NCBI GenBank assembly: GCA_965246805.1
Contig: CBDFFO010000006.1
Location: forward strand, 372,001-436,000
Direction: 5' to 3'
Length of the DNA: 64,000 bases
DNA from: Schlegelella_A sp965246805
GTDB lineage: Bacteria; Pseudomonadota; Gammaproteobacteria; Burkholderiales; Burkholderiaceae_C
Shown here piece after piece: positions 31,962 to 40,031 of the stretch. Under the pieces are notes generated by a model. The model had not been told where the DNA came from and searched no databases. It worked only from the letters and a program-made list of their open reading frames with translations. The position numbers and the translations under genes were made by a program. The first letter of the stretch is position 1. The number at the start of each line of letters is the position of its first letter.

Positions 31962-34361
31962 ATGAACATCGTCTGCATCGGCGGCGGCCCGGCGGGGCTC
32001 TACTTCGCGTTGCTGATGAAGCGGGCGAATGCCGATCACGACGTCATGGTGGTCGAACGCAACAAGCCCTACGACACCTTCGGCTGGGGCGTGGTGTTCT
32101 CCGACCAGACGCTCGGCAACCTGCAGGCGGCCGATGCCCAGAGCGCGAGCGAGATCCTCGGCGCGTTCAGCCATTGGGACGACATCGAGATCAACATCCG
32201 CGGCAGCAGCGTGCGTTCGGGTGGCCATGGCTTTTGCGGCATCGGCAGGAAGCGCCTCTTGAACATCCTGCAGCGGCGCTGCGAAGCGCTCGGCGTGAAG
32301 CTGGTGTTCGAGACCGACGCGAAAAGCGAAACCGATTACCCCGACGCCGAACTCGTGATCGCGAGCGACGGCCTCAACAGCCGAATCCGAACGCGCCACG
32401 CCGAGGTGTTCAAGCCCGACATCGACCTGCGCGAATGCCGCTTCGTGTGGCTCGGCACGACAAAGCGATTCGATGCGTTCACCTTCGCGTTCGAGCAGAC
32501 CGAGTGGGGCTGGTTCCAGGCCCATGCCTACCGGTTCGACGACGACACCTCGACCTTCATCGTCGAAACGCCCGAGGCGGTGTGGCAGGCGGCGGGGCTC
32601 GATGCGATGTCGAAGGAGGAGTCGATCGCGTTCTGCGAGCGGCTCTTCGCAGCGCACCTCGCTGGCCATGCGCTGGTCTCGAACGCGCAGCACCTGCGCG
32701 GCTCGGCGCAATGGATCCGCTTCCCGCGAGTGGTGTGCGAGCACTGGGTCTACCGACCGAGCGATGGCGCGGCGCCGGTGGTGCTGATGGGTGACGCCGC
32801 GCACAGCGCGCATTTTTCGATCGGCTCGGGCACCAAGCTCGCGCTCGAAGATGCGATCGAGCTGGCCCGTTGCATCGCCCTTGCGAGCGAGGGCGGGCGC
32901 ATCGACCTGCCGAAAGCGTTGAATGACTACGAAGCCGCGCGAAGGGTTGAGGTGCTGCGCATCCAGAACGCCGCGCGCAACTCGACCGAGTGGTTCGAGC
33001 ATGTCGATCGCTACGCCGACCTGCCGCCCGAGCAGTTTGCCTATTCTTTGCTCACCCGCAGCCAGCGCATCAGCCACGAGAACCTGCGCCAGCGCGACGC
33101 GGCTTATGTGGAAGGCCACGAGCGTTGGTTTGCCGCGCGTTCGGGCATCGATGACGCGGCGACTGTTGGTGCGGTGCCACCGATGTTCGCGCCCTTCAGG
33201 CTGCGCGGCGTGACGCTGAAGAACCGCGTCGTGGTGTCGCCGATGGCGCAATACATGTGCGTGCGCGGCGTACCTGCCGACTACCACCTGGTGCACCTCG
33301 GTGCCCGCGCGATGGGCGGCGCCGCGATGGTGATGGCCGAGATGACCTGCCCCTCGCCCGACGCGCGCATCACGCCTGGTTGCCCGGGCCTCTGGAACGA
33401 CGTGCAATGCGAGGGCTGGAAGCGCATCGTCGATTTCGTGCACGGCACGACCGACGCGAAGATCGGGGTCCAGCTCGGCCACGCCGGCGCGAAGGGGTCG
33501 ACGCGGCTCGGCTGGGACGGCGTCGACCTGCCGATCGACGAGAGCGGCGCGAGCAACCATGGCGAGAAGAACTGGCCATTGATCTCGGCATCGGCGCAGC
33601 AGTATCTGGAAGGCGTGAGCCAGTGGTCGACCGCGATGACGCGCGCCGATATGGACCGGGTTCGAGACGATTTCGTACGAGCGACGACGCGCGCCGCCGC
33701 TGCCGGCTTCGACTGGCTCGAGCTGCATTGCGCGCACGGCTACCTGCTGTCGTCGTTCATCTCGCCACTCACAAACTTGCGCACCGACGAATACGGCGGT
33801 TCGCTCGCGAACCGTCTCGCGTATCCGATCGAGGTCTTCAAAATGGTGCGCGCTGCATGGCCCGACGACCGGCCGATCTCGATCCGGATCTCTGCGCACG
33901 ACTGGGTCGAAGGCGGCATCGCGCCGAGCGACGCGGTCGAGATCGCGAAAGCCTTCAAGGCCGCCGGCGCCGACCTGATCGACTGCTCGTCGGGCCAAGT
34001 GAGCAAGGCCGAGGCGCCCGTCTACGGTCGCATGTACCAGGCGCCGTTTTCCGATCGCGTTCGCAACGAAGCCGGCATCGCGACGATGGCGGTGGGCGCG
34101 ATCTCGGAGGCGGACCACGTCAACGGCATCATTGCGGCGGGTCGCGCGGACCTGTGCGCGATCGCACGCCCGCACCTCGCGAACCCGGCGTGGACCTTGA
34201 TGGAAGCGGCGCGCATCGGCTACACCGAGATCGCGTGGCCGAAGCCGTATCGCGCGGCCAAGGCGCAGCTCGAGCGCAACCTCGAGCGCGAGCGCGCGAT
34301 GGCGGCGCAGCAGGCTGGCCTGTCTGCGGCCGAAATCGCGAACCGCGCGTTGAACGCTTGA
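31962..34361 (+). CDS. abmA: Fused flavin monooxygenase/OYE reductase (2-aminobenzoyl-CoA type)
   Basis: A 799-residue fusion. Residues 1-380 are a class A FAD monooxygenase (CIGGGPAGLYFALLMKRA at the start, MGDAAHSAHFSIGSGTKLAL near residue 280). Residues 400-770 are an old-yellow-enzyme barrel (LKNRVVVSPMAQYM, LHCAHGYLLSSFISPLTN, RTDEYGGS). This two-part layout is known for 2-aminobenzoyl-CoA monooxygenase/reductase of Azoarcus evansii and for proteins named salicylyl-CoA 5-hydroxylase. It would hydroxylate the CoA thioester and then reduce the ring without ring cleavage by a dioxygenase. The CoA ligase, hydratase and dehydrogenase genes downstream agree. Confidence 0.85.
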   Translation: MNIVCIGGGPAGLYFALLMKRANADHDVMVVERNKPYDTFGWGVVFSDQTLGNLQAADAQSASEILGAFSHWDDIEINIRGSSVRSGGHGFCGIGRKRLLNILQRRCEALGVKLVFETDAKSETDYPDAELVIASDGLNSRIRTRHAEVFKPDIDLRECRFVWLGTTKRFDAFTFAFEQTEWGWFQAHAYRFDDDTSTFIVETPEAVWQAAGLDAMSKEESIAFCERLFAAHLAGHALVSNAQHLRGSAQWIRFPRVVCEHWVYRPSDGAAPVVLMGDAAHSAHFSIGSGTKLALEDAIELARCIALASEGGRIDLPKALNDYEAARRVEVLRIQNAARNSTEWFEHVDRYADLPPEQFAYSLLTRSQRISHENLRQRDAAYVEGHERWFAARSGIDDAATVGAVPPMFAPFRLRGVTLKNRVVVSPMAQYMCVRGVPADYHLVHLGARAMGGAAMVMAEMTCPSPDARITPGCPGLWNDVQCEGWKRIVDFVHGTTDAKIGVQLGHAGAKGSTRLGWDGVDLPIDESGASNHGEKNWPLISASAQQYLEGVSQWSTAMTRADMDRVRDDFVRATTRAAAAGFDWLELHCAHGYLLSSFISPLTNLRTDEYGGSLANRLAYPIEVFKMVRAAWPDDRPISIRISAHDWVEGGIAPSDAVEIAKAFKAAGADLIDCSSGQVSKAEAPVYGRMYQAPFSDRVRNEAGIATMAVGAISEADHVNGIIAAGRADLCAIARPHLANPAWTLMEAARIGYTEIAWPKPYRAAKAQLERNLERERAMAAQQAGLSAAEIANRALNA

Positions 34362-34417
34362 AGGTGCCAGGGACGACCCCATGCGAGCCCGCGCATATGA
34401 CATGTCGTTCTTGAATC

Positions 34418-34439
34418 GCGATGCTCTTCTGCGCATCGC
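34418..34439. promoter_or_regulatory. Possible MarR autoregulatory operator
   Basis: A perfect 7-base inverted repeat GCGATGC-N8-GCATCGC lies 38 bases before the marR-type start. A GACATGTC palindrome lies about 20 bases further upstream and shares the TGACA half site found ahead of abmA. Which of the two would be bound is not known. Confidence 0.4.
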
Positions 34440-34477
34440 AACGCCCACCCCACCAAGACCATGAGCGACCGTCGCAC

Positions 34478-35011
34478 ATGAAACCCAACGACGCCTCCCA
34501 CGACCTGCTGCGCGTCGCCGACGAGCTCGGCCACGAGGCGCGCGCGTCGAGTGGCGACCACGCGGCGCTGCGCCTGTGGTTGCGCTTGTTGAGCTGCACC
34601 ACGCAGATCGAGGCCGAGATCCGTCGGCGCCTGCGCGAGCGCTTCGACACCTCGCTCGCCCGCTTCGATTACCTTGCGCAACTGCACCGTCACGCGCAAG
34701 GCTTGAAGATGCGCGAGCTCTCGCGCTGCCTGATGGTGACCGGCGGCAACGTCACCGGCCTCACCGACGAACTCGAGCGCGATGGCCTGGTGCAACGCAC
34801 CGAGAGCAAGGGCGATCGGCGCGCGCGCCTGGTGCGCCTGACGGTCAAAGGCCGCCGCCAGTTCGAAACGATGGCAGAGGCGCACCAAGGCTGGGTTCTC
34901 GAGCTCTTTGCCGGGCTCGACGCAAAGGCGGTGCAGCAGGTGCATGGCCAGCTCGGCCAGTTGCGCGTGCACCTCGTGCAGAACCTGCATACCGCCGAGG
35001 AGACCCAATGA
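34478..35011 (+). CDS. MarR-family regulator of the aromatic-CoA cluster
   Basis: A 177-residue MarR protein. The winged helix reads KMRELSRCLMVTGGNVTGLT and then DELERDGLVQRTESKGDRRA, with the wing D-RR. A dimerisation helix follows at the C terminus. The stop overlaps the ATG of the hydratase gene (ATGA), which ties regulator and enzyme expression together. MarR repressors that release DNA on binding aryl-CoA thioesters are common in such clusters; the ligand here is inferred. Confidence 0.85.
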   Translation: MKPNDASHDLLRVADELGHEARASSGDHAALRLWLRLLSCTTQIEAEIRRRLRERFDTSLARFDYLAQLHRHAQGLKMRELSRCLMVTGGNVTGLTDELERDGLVQRTESKGDRRARLVRLTVKGRRQFETMAEAHQGWVLELFAGLDAKAVQQVHGQLGQLRVHLVQNLHTAEETQ

Positions 35012-36162
35012 CCCGCATGCGCAAAATCAGCCCTGGCGATGAGGCGGCCCATCCGTCGAGGGCTGATGCCGATGTCGATGCCGCCGAGCAGAACATGAAC
35101 GCGCGGGCCCGGGCCGACCTCGATGCCGCGATCCGCGAGGCCGAATCGAGCGAGCCACTCGTGGTGCCTCACGATGAGTCGCGTGTCGGTCCACGCTCGC
35201 CCTCACCCCAGCCCTCTCCCGCAAGCGGGAGAGGGGGCCACGCGGGAGGGGGCCACGCAGGTCTCCCTCTCCCGCTTGAGGGAGAGGGCTGGGGTGAGGG
35301 TCTTCGTGAAGATCCCCCTCGCCTCGACCCCGCGCTCACCGCCGGCAACCGCAAGCCAGCCGCGAGCTACATCGCGACCCACTTCGGCTGGAACGTCGAC
35401 GGCGCCGTCGCGACCCTCACGCTCGACCGACCCGAGCGCAAGAACCCGCTGACGTTCGAGTCGTACGCCGAACTGCGCGACCTGTTCGGCGCGCTGAAGC
35501 ACGCCGACGACGTGCACGCCGTCGTCATCACCGGCTCGGGCGGCAACTTTTGTTCCGGCGGCGACGTGCACGAAATCATCGGCCCACTGGTGCGACTGAA
35601 GGCGCCGGAACTTTTGATGTTCACGCGCATGACCGGCGACGTCATCAAAGCGATGCGCGCGTGCCCGCAACCCATCGTCGCCGCGGTCGACGGCGTGTGC
35701 GCCGGTGCCGGCGCGATCCTCGCGATGGCGAGCGACCTGCGCTTCGGCACGGCGCGCTCGAAGACGGCGTTCCTCTTCAATCGTGTCGGCCTCGCCGGCT
35801 GCGACATGGGCGCCTGCGCGATGCTGCCGCGCATCGTCGGCCATGGGCGCGCGAGCGAATGGCTCTTCACCGGTCGCTCACTGGGTGGCGAAGAGGCCGA
35901 GCGCTGGGGCTTCTTCAATCGCCTGTGCGCACCCGATGCGTTGTCGAGCGAAGCGCAGGCGATGGCGACGAGCCTGGCCACCGGCCCCACGTTCGCGAAC
36001 GGCATCACCAAGACGATGCTGCAACACGAGTGGGCGATGACGATCGAGCAGGCCATCGAGGCCGAGGCGCAGGCGCAGGCCCTGTGCATGCTCACCGAAG
36101 ATTTTCGCCGCGCGTACGACGCGTTCGTCGCGAAACAAAAGCCGTTGTTCAAGGGAGACTGA
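35008..36162 (+). CDS. Enoyl-CoA hydratase/isomerase with long N-terminal insert
   Basis: A 384-residue crotonase-fold protein. The catalytic region runs from about residue 120: GAVATLTLDRPERKNPLTF, VVITGSGGNFCSGGDVHEI for the first oxyanion-hole block, and DGVCAGAGAILAMASDLRFG for the second. Usual length is 260-280. The first 120 residues are extra. Part of this (residues 64-100) is encoded by a REP-like repeat pair at 35200-35300 read in frame, giving Pro/Gly/Ser-rich peptides such as SPSPQPSPASGRGG. The ATG overlaps the MarR stop. A downstream start after the repeat cannot be excluded but none with a good ribosome site is seen. Confidence 0.82.
   Translation: MTRMRKISPGDEAAHPSRADADVDAAEQNMNARARADLDAAIREAESSEPLVVPHDESRVGPRSPSPQPSPASGRGGHAGGGHAGLPLPLEGEGWGEGLREDPPRLDPALTAGNRKPAASYIATHFGWNVDGAVATLTLDRPERKNPLTFESYAELRDLFGALKHADDVHAVVITGSGGNFCSGGDVHEIIGPLVRLKAPELLMFTRMTGDVIKAMRACPQPIVAAVDGVCAGAGAILAMASDLRFGTARSKTAFLFNRVGLAGCDMGACAMLPRIVGHGRASEWLFTGRSLGGEEAERWGFFNRLCAPDALSSEAQAMATSLATGPTFANGITKTMLQHEWAMTIEQAIEAEAQAQALCMLTEDFRRAYDAFVAKQKPLFKGD
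35200..35300. repeat. REP-like pair inside the enoyl-CoA hydratase gene
   Basis: Two inverted units (35200-35236 and 35263-35300) with CCCTCACCCCAGCC plus a CTCTCCCGC-GCGGGAGAG hairpin, then the mirror image. Reading frame is kept across both units and no stop is made. Confidence 0.9.
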
Positions 36163-36163
36163 G

Positions 36164-36817
36164 ATGCTCAAGCTGCACGGGTTCAGCCAATCGGGCAACA
36201 CGTTCAAGGTCGCGTTCCTGTTGCGCGCGCTCGGCGTGCCTTGGGAGCCCGTGCACCTGCCATTCAACGCTTTCGCCAGCGGCGCGACGCGCGACGCCGC
36301 GTGGCGCCACAGCGTCAACCCGATGGGCGAGGTGCCGGTGCTCGAGGACGAGCGCGGCAAAAAGCACACGCAATCGGGCGTGATCCTGACGAAGCTCGCA
36401 CGCGAGCACGGCCGCTTCGGCGGCGACACCGAAGACGACCGTGAAGAGGTGCTGCGCTGGCTCTTCTTCGACAACCACAAGTTCACCAGCCACTTGGCCA
36501 CCTGGCGCTTCATGAAAGCGTTCAGCCCGACGGCCCCCGATCCGGCGGTCGCGGCCTTCCTGCAAAGCCGGATCCGGAGTGCGTTCGGCATCGTCGACAA
36601 GCACTTGGCGACGCGTGCGTACATCGTCGGCGATGCGTTCACGGTCGCCGACATCTCGCTGTCGGGATACCTTTTCTATCCGGCCGACGAGAGCGGCATC
36701 GAGATCGCCGAAACGTTCCCGAACCTCGCCGCGTGGCGCGATCGCCTGCGCGACGCGCCGGGCTGGGCCGACCCGTACGACGTGTTGCCCGGCGAACGCA
36801 TCGCGCCGCTGCGCTGA
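36164..36817 (+). CDS. Glutathione S-transferase family protein
   Basis: A 217-residue GST. The N-terminal thioredoxin-like half has LHGFSQSGNTFKVAFLLRAL (Ser/Asn at the catalytic site) and NPMGEVPVLED, the cis-Pro block with QSGVIL. The C-terminal helical half has RAYIVGDAFTVADISLSGYL, the N-capping box. It starts one base after the hydratase stop. A GST in this cluster might isomerise or detoxify a ring intermediate. No catalytic role in 2-aminobenzoyl-CoA breakdown is known to me, so this is open. Confidence 0.8.
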   Translation: MLKLHGFSQSGNTFKVAFLLRALGVPWEPVHLPFNAFASGATRDAAWRHSVNPMGEVPVLEDERGKKHTQSGVILTKLAREHGRFGGDTEDDREEVLRWLFFDNHKFTSHLATWRFMKAFSPTAPDPAVAAFLQSRIRSAFGIVDKHLATRAYIVGDAFTVADISLSGYLFYPADESGIEIAETFPNLAAWRDRLRDAPGWADPYDVLPGERIAPLR

Positions 36818-36843
36818 CCCGCTCTCGCTGCTCGGCAACCGAC

Positions 36844-38088
36844 ATGTCCAGCACGTTCCTCGCAACGCTCGAATGGCCGTTCTTCGAGCCCCGTCACCGC
36901 GCGTTCGCGGCCGCCCTCGACGCGTGGGCCGCCGCCTCGGTCGGCCACCCGCAGCCCCAAGACCGCGACGCGGTCGACGCCGCCTGCCGGCGCCTCGTGC
37001 GCTCGCTCGGCGATGCCGGCTGGCTCGCGCACGCGGTGGCCGGCCGCGAACACGGCGGCGCGGCCGACGCGATCGACACGCGTTCGATCTGCCTCGCCCG
37101 CGACACGCTCGCACGCCACGACGGCCTCGCCGACTTCGCGTTCGCGATGCAGGGGCTCGGCTCGGGCGCGATCAGCCTCGCGGGCTCGGCCGAACAAAAG
37201 ACGCGCTATTTAAAAGCGGTGGCCAGCGGCGACAAGATCGCCGCCTTCGCGCTTTCCGAGCCCGAGGCCGGCAGCGATGTCGCGGCCATGGCGTGCCGCG
37301 CGCACATCGATGGCGACCATGCCGTGCTGAACGGCGAGAAGACCTGGATCTCGAACGGCGGCATCGCCGATTTCTACGTCGTGTTCGTGCGCGAAGTGCC
37401 AGCCCTCACCCCGACCCTCTTCCGCGGGCGGGAGAGGGGGCAGGACGCGTCTCCGCCATCTCCCCCGCGCGGCGCGCAGAACATCTCCGCCTTCATCGTC
37501 GATGCCGACACGCCGGGCCTCGCCATCGCCGAACGCATCGACGTGATCGCGCCGCACCCGCTCGCCCGGCTCGCCTTTACCGCATGCCGCGTGCCGCTCA
37601 CGCAGCGCATCGGCCCGGCTGGCGCAGGCTTCAAGATCGCGATGCGCACGCTCGACGTGTTTCGCACCTCGGTCGCCGCGGCCGCGCTCGGCTTCGCGCG
37701 CCACGCGTTCGACCACGCGCTGAACCGCGCTCGCACGCGCCCGATGTTCGGCGGCGTGCTCGGCGATTTCCAGCTCACGCAGGCGAGTCTCGCGGGCATG
37801 GCCACCACGATCGACAGCGCCGCGCTCCTCACCTACCGCGCCGCGTGGCAACGCGACCAGGGCCGGACCGTGACGCGCGAAGCCGCAATGGCCAAGCTCG
37901 CCGCGACCGACGGCGCGCAGCAAGTCATCGATGCCGCGGTGCAGATGTTCGGTGGCCTCGGCGTCACCAGCGGTCATCCGGTCGAGCGCCTGTACCGCGA
38001 GATCCGCGCGTTGCGAATCTACGAAGGCGCGTCCGAAGTGCAGCAGCTCATCATCGGGCGTGATGTTCTGAAAGGGACCGCGACATGA
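36844..38088 (+). CDS. Acyl-CoA dehydrogenase with in-frame repeat insertion
   Basis: A 414-residue flavin acyl-CoA dehydrogenase. Family blocks are FALSEPEAGSDVAAM near residue 140 and GEKTWISNGG near 165, plus QMFGGLGVTSGHPVERLYRE and IYEGASEVQQLIIGRDVL at the end. Between two core beta strands, after FYVVFVREVP, a single REP-like unit (37403-37440) is read as LTPTLFRGRERGQ before the chain resumes at NISAFIVDAD. The insertion should lie in a surface loop if the enzyme is active. The stop overlaps the next ATG (ATGA). Confidence 0.85.
   Translation: MSSTFLATLEWPFFEPRHRAFAAALDAWAAASVGHPQPQDRDAVDAACRRLVRSLGDAGWLAHAVAGREHGGAADAIDTRSICLARDTLARHDGLADFAFAMQGLGSGAISLAGSAEQKTRYLKAVASGDKIAAFALSEPEAGSDVAAMACRAHIDGDHAVLNGEKTWISNGGIADFYVVFVREVPALTPTLFRGRERGQDASPPSPPRGAQNISAFIVDADTPGLAIAERIDVIAPHPLARLAFTACRVPLTQRIGPAGAGFKIAMRTLDVFRTSVAAAALGFARHAFDHALNRARTRPMFGGVLGDFQLTQASLAGMATTIDSAALLTYRAAWQRDQGRTVTREAAMAKLAATDGAQQVIDAAVQMFGGLGVTSGHPVERLYREIRALRIYEGASEVQQLIIGRDVLKGTAT
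37403..37440. repeat. Single REP-like unit inside the acyl-CoA dehydrogenase gene
   Basis: CCCTCACCCCGACC followed by CTCTTCCGC and GCGGGAGAGG. Same core as the other units in the window, here as one copy within a beta-domain loop codon stretch, frame preserved. Confidence 0.85.
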
Positions 38089-38612
38089 GCGAGCCACCCG
38101 CTTTGCCCCCTCTCCCTCCGGGAGAGGGTTGGGGTGAGGGCCGTGCCGCACCGAACCCTCACCCTAGCCCTCTCCCGGAGGGAGAGGGGACAGGAGCTGG
38201 CACCGACCCGCAAGTGCTGCTTCCTGCCGGCTGGCCACGGCCTAGGGGTTACGCCAACGGCGTGGCCGTGAGCGGTCGCCAGGTCTTCGTCGCCGGCATG
38301 ATCGGCTGGGACGCGCACGGGCGTTTCGCGAGCGACGACTTCGCCAGGCAGACGCGGCAGGCCCTCCTCAACATCGTTGCCGTGCTCCGCGAGGCCGGTG
38401 CGAAGCCGGAGCACATCACCCGCATGACCTGGTACGTGACCAACAAGCGCGAGTACCTCGCGGCCGGCGCGCAAGTCGGAAAAGCGTTTCGCGAGATCAT
38501 CGGGGCTTACAACGCGGCGATGACGGCCGTCGAAGTCACCGCCTTGATGGAAGACCGTGCCAAGGTCGAGATCGAAGTCACTGCGGTGATCCCGGTCGGG
38601 CCGACGGCCTGA
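38085..38612 (+). CDS. RidA-family protein with repeat-encoded N terminus
   Basis: A 175-residue YjgF/YER057c/UK114 (RidA) protein; the family core is about 130 residues. The core starts at PQVLLPAGWPRPRGYANGVA and continues ITRMTWYVTNKREY, ending VEVTALMEDRAKVEIEVTAV with the conserved E and R. The first 40 residues are mostly a translated REP-like pair (PLPPGEGWGEG and NPHPSPLPEGEG). RidA proteins deaminate reactive enamine/imine intermediates, which fits removal of the amino group in a 2-aminobenzoate pathway. Confidence 0.85.
   Translation: MSEPPALPPLPPGEGWGEGRAAPNPHPSPLPEGEGTGAGTDPQVLLPAGWPRPRGYANGVAVSGRQVFVAGMIGWDAHGRFASDDFARQTRQALLNIVAVLREAGAKPEHITRMTWYVTNKREYLAAGAQVGKAFREIIGAYNAAMTAVEVTALMEDRAKVEIEVTAVIPVGPTA
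38106..38191. repeat. REP-like pair inside the RidA gene
   Basis: Units 38106-38140 and 38156-38191 are mirror images: CTCTCCCTCCGGGAGAG then GGTTGGGGTGAGGG, and CCCTCACCCTAGCC then CTCTCCCGGAGGGAGAG. They lie 21 bases after the start codon and are translated. Confidence 0.9.
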
Positions 38613-38639
38613 TTCACGACATTTTCGGAGCGCACTCTC

Positions 38640-39821
38640 ATGGCCAACCCCAAGGCATCGTTCAAATGGGACGACCCGCTGTTGCTCGACCAGCAACTGA
38701 GCGACGACGAACGCGCGGTGCGCGACGCCGCGCACGCCTATTCGCAGGAGCGTCTGGCGCCACGGGTTACCGAGGCGTTCCGCAACGGCACCACCGATGT
38801 CGCGATCTTCAAGGAGATGGGCGAACTCGGCCTGCTCGGCGCGACCATTCCCGAAGCTTACGGCGGGGCCGGGCTCAATTACGTGTGCTACGGCCTCGTC
38901 GCGCGCGAGGTCGAACGCGTCGACTCGGGCTACCGCTCGATGATGAGCGTGCAGTCGTCATTGGTGATGCTGCCCATCTTCACGTTCGGCACCGAAGCGC
39001 AGAAGCAGAAGTACTTGCCGAAACTCGCGCGCGGCGAATGGATCGGCTGCTTCGGTCTGACCGAGCCGAACGCCGGCTCCGACCCAGCGAGCATGATCAC
39101 GCGGGCGAAGAAAGTGCCCGGCGGCTATTCGCTCACCGGCGCGAAGATGTGGATCACGAACTCGCCGATGGCCGATGTGTTCGTGGTGTGGGCCAAGGAC
39201 GACGAGGGCGCGATCCGCGGCTTCATCCTCGACAAGGGAGCGAAGGGTTTGAGCGCGCCCGCGATCCACGGCAAGGTGGGCCTGCGCGCGAGCGTCACGG
39301 GCGAGATCGTGATGGACGGGGTGTTCTGCCCTGAAGAGAACGCCTTCCCCGAGGTCCGCGGCCTGAAGGGCCCGTTCACGTGCCTCGACAGCGCCCGCTA
39401 CGGCATCGCGTGGGGCGCGCTCGGCGCGGCCGAAGATTGCTGGCACCGCGCGCGCCAGTACGTGCTCGACCGCCAGCAGTTCGGCAAGCCGCTCGCGGCC
39501 AACCAGCTGATCCAGAAGAAGCTCGCCGACATGCAGACCGAGATCACGCTCGGCCTGCAAGGGTGCCTGCGCCTCGGCCGCATGAAAGACGAGGGCACGG
39601 CCGCGGTCGAGATCACGTCGATCATGAAGCGCAACTCGTGCGGCAAGAGCCTCGACATCGCCCGTGTCTCGCGCGACATGCTCGGCGGCAACGGCATCAG
39701 CGACGAGTACGGCGTGATCCGCCACGTGGTAAACCTCGAGGTGGTGAACACATACGAAGGCACGCACGATGTGCACGCGCTGATCCTCGGCCGCGCGATG
39801 ACGGGGATCGCGGCGTTCTGA
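38640..39821 (+). CDS. gcdH: Glutaryl-CoA dehydrogenase
   Basis: A 393-residue acyl-CoA dehydrogenase with the GcdH pattern: FGLTEPNAGSDPASM, TGAKMWITNSP, SARYGIAWGALGAAEDC, and the catalytic Glu in VVNTYEGTHDVHALILGR near residue 372. It converts glutaryl-CoA to crotonyl-CoA with loss of CO2. Its place in the cluster suggests that ring-derived dicarboxylic CoA esters end here before beta-oxidation. It starts 27 bases after the RidA stop. Confidence 0.9.
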   Translation: MANPKASFKWDDPLLLDQQLSDDERAVRDAAHAYSQERLAPRVTEAFRNGTTDVAIFKEMGELGLLGATIPEAYGGAGLNYVCYGLVAREVERVDSGYRSMMSVQSSLVMLPIFTFGTEAQKQKYLPKLARGEWIGCFGLTEPNAGSDPASMITRAKKVPGGYSLTGAKMWITNSPMADVFVVWAKDDEGAIRGFILDKGAKGLSAPAIHGKVGLRASVTGEIVMDGVFCPEENAFPEVRGLKGPFTCLDSARYGIAWGALGAAEDCWHRARQYVLDRQQFGKPLAANQLIQKKLADMQTEITLGLQGCLRLGRMKDEGTAAVEITSIMKRNSCGKSLDIARVSRDMLGGNGISDEYGVIRHVVNLEVVNTYEGTHDVHALILGRAMTGIAAF

Positions 39822-39846
39822 GGGGTGAGGGCAGTGTCGGTGTGCG

Positions 39847-39980
39847 CCCTCACCCCAAGTTTCTCGCGCAAGCGGGAGAGGGGCAACACATGGTCACCGC
39901 TCGCGCAAGCGTGCGAGGAAAGGCAGAAGTCGCACCGCACGGCCCCCTCTCCTGCTCGCGCGAGAGGACTGGGGTGAGGG
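39847..39980. repeat. REP-like pair between gcdH and the CoA ligase gene
   Basis: A CCCTCACCCC unit at 39847-39883 and its mirror at 39943-39980 flank about 60 bases of other sequence. The hairpin cores are less perfect (TTCTCGCGC-GCGGGAGAG, CTCTCCTGCTCGCGCGAGAG). The pair fills most of the 210-base gap and probably splits the operon message. Confidence 0.85.
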
Positions 39981-40031
39981 CCAGTCCTATCACACGTTGA
40001 CCGTCACACCGTCATCTCGCAGGACCTGCCT

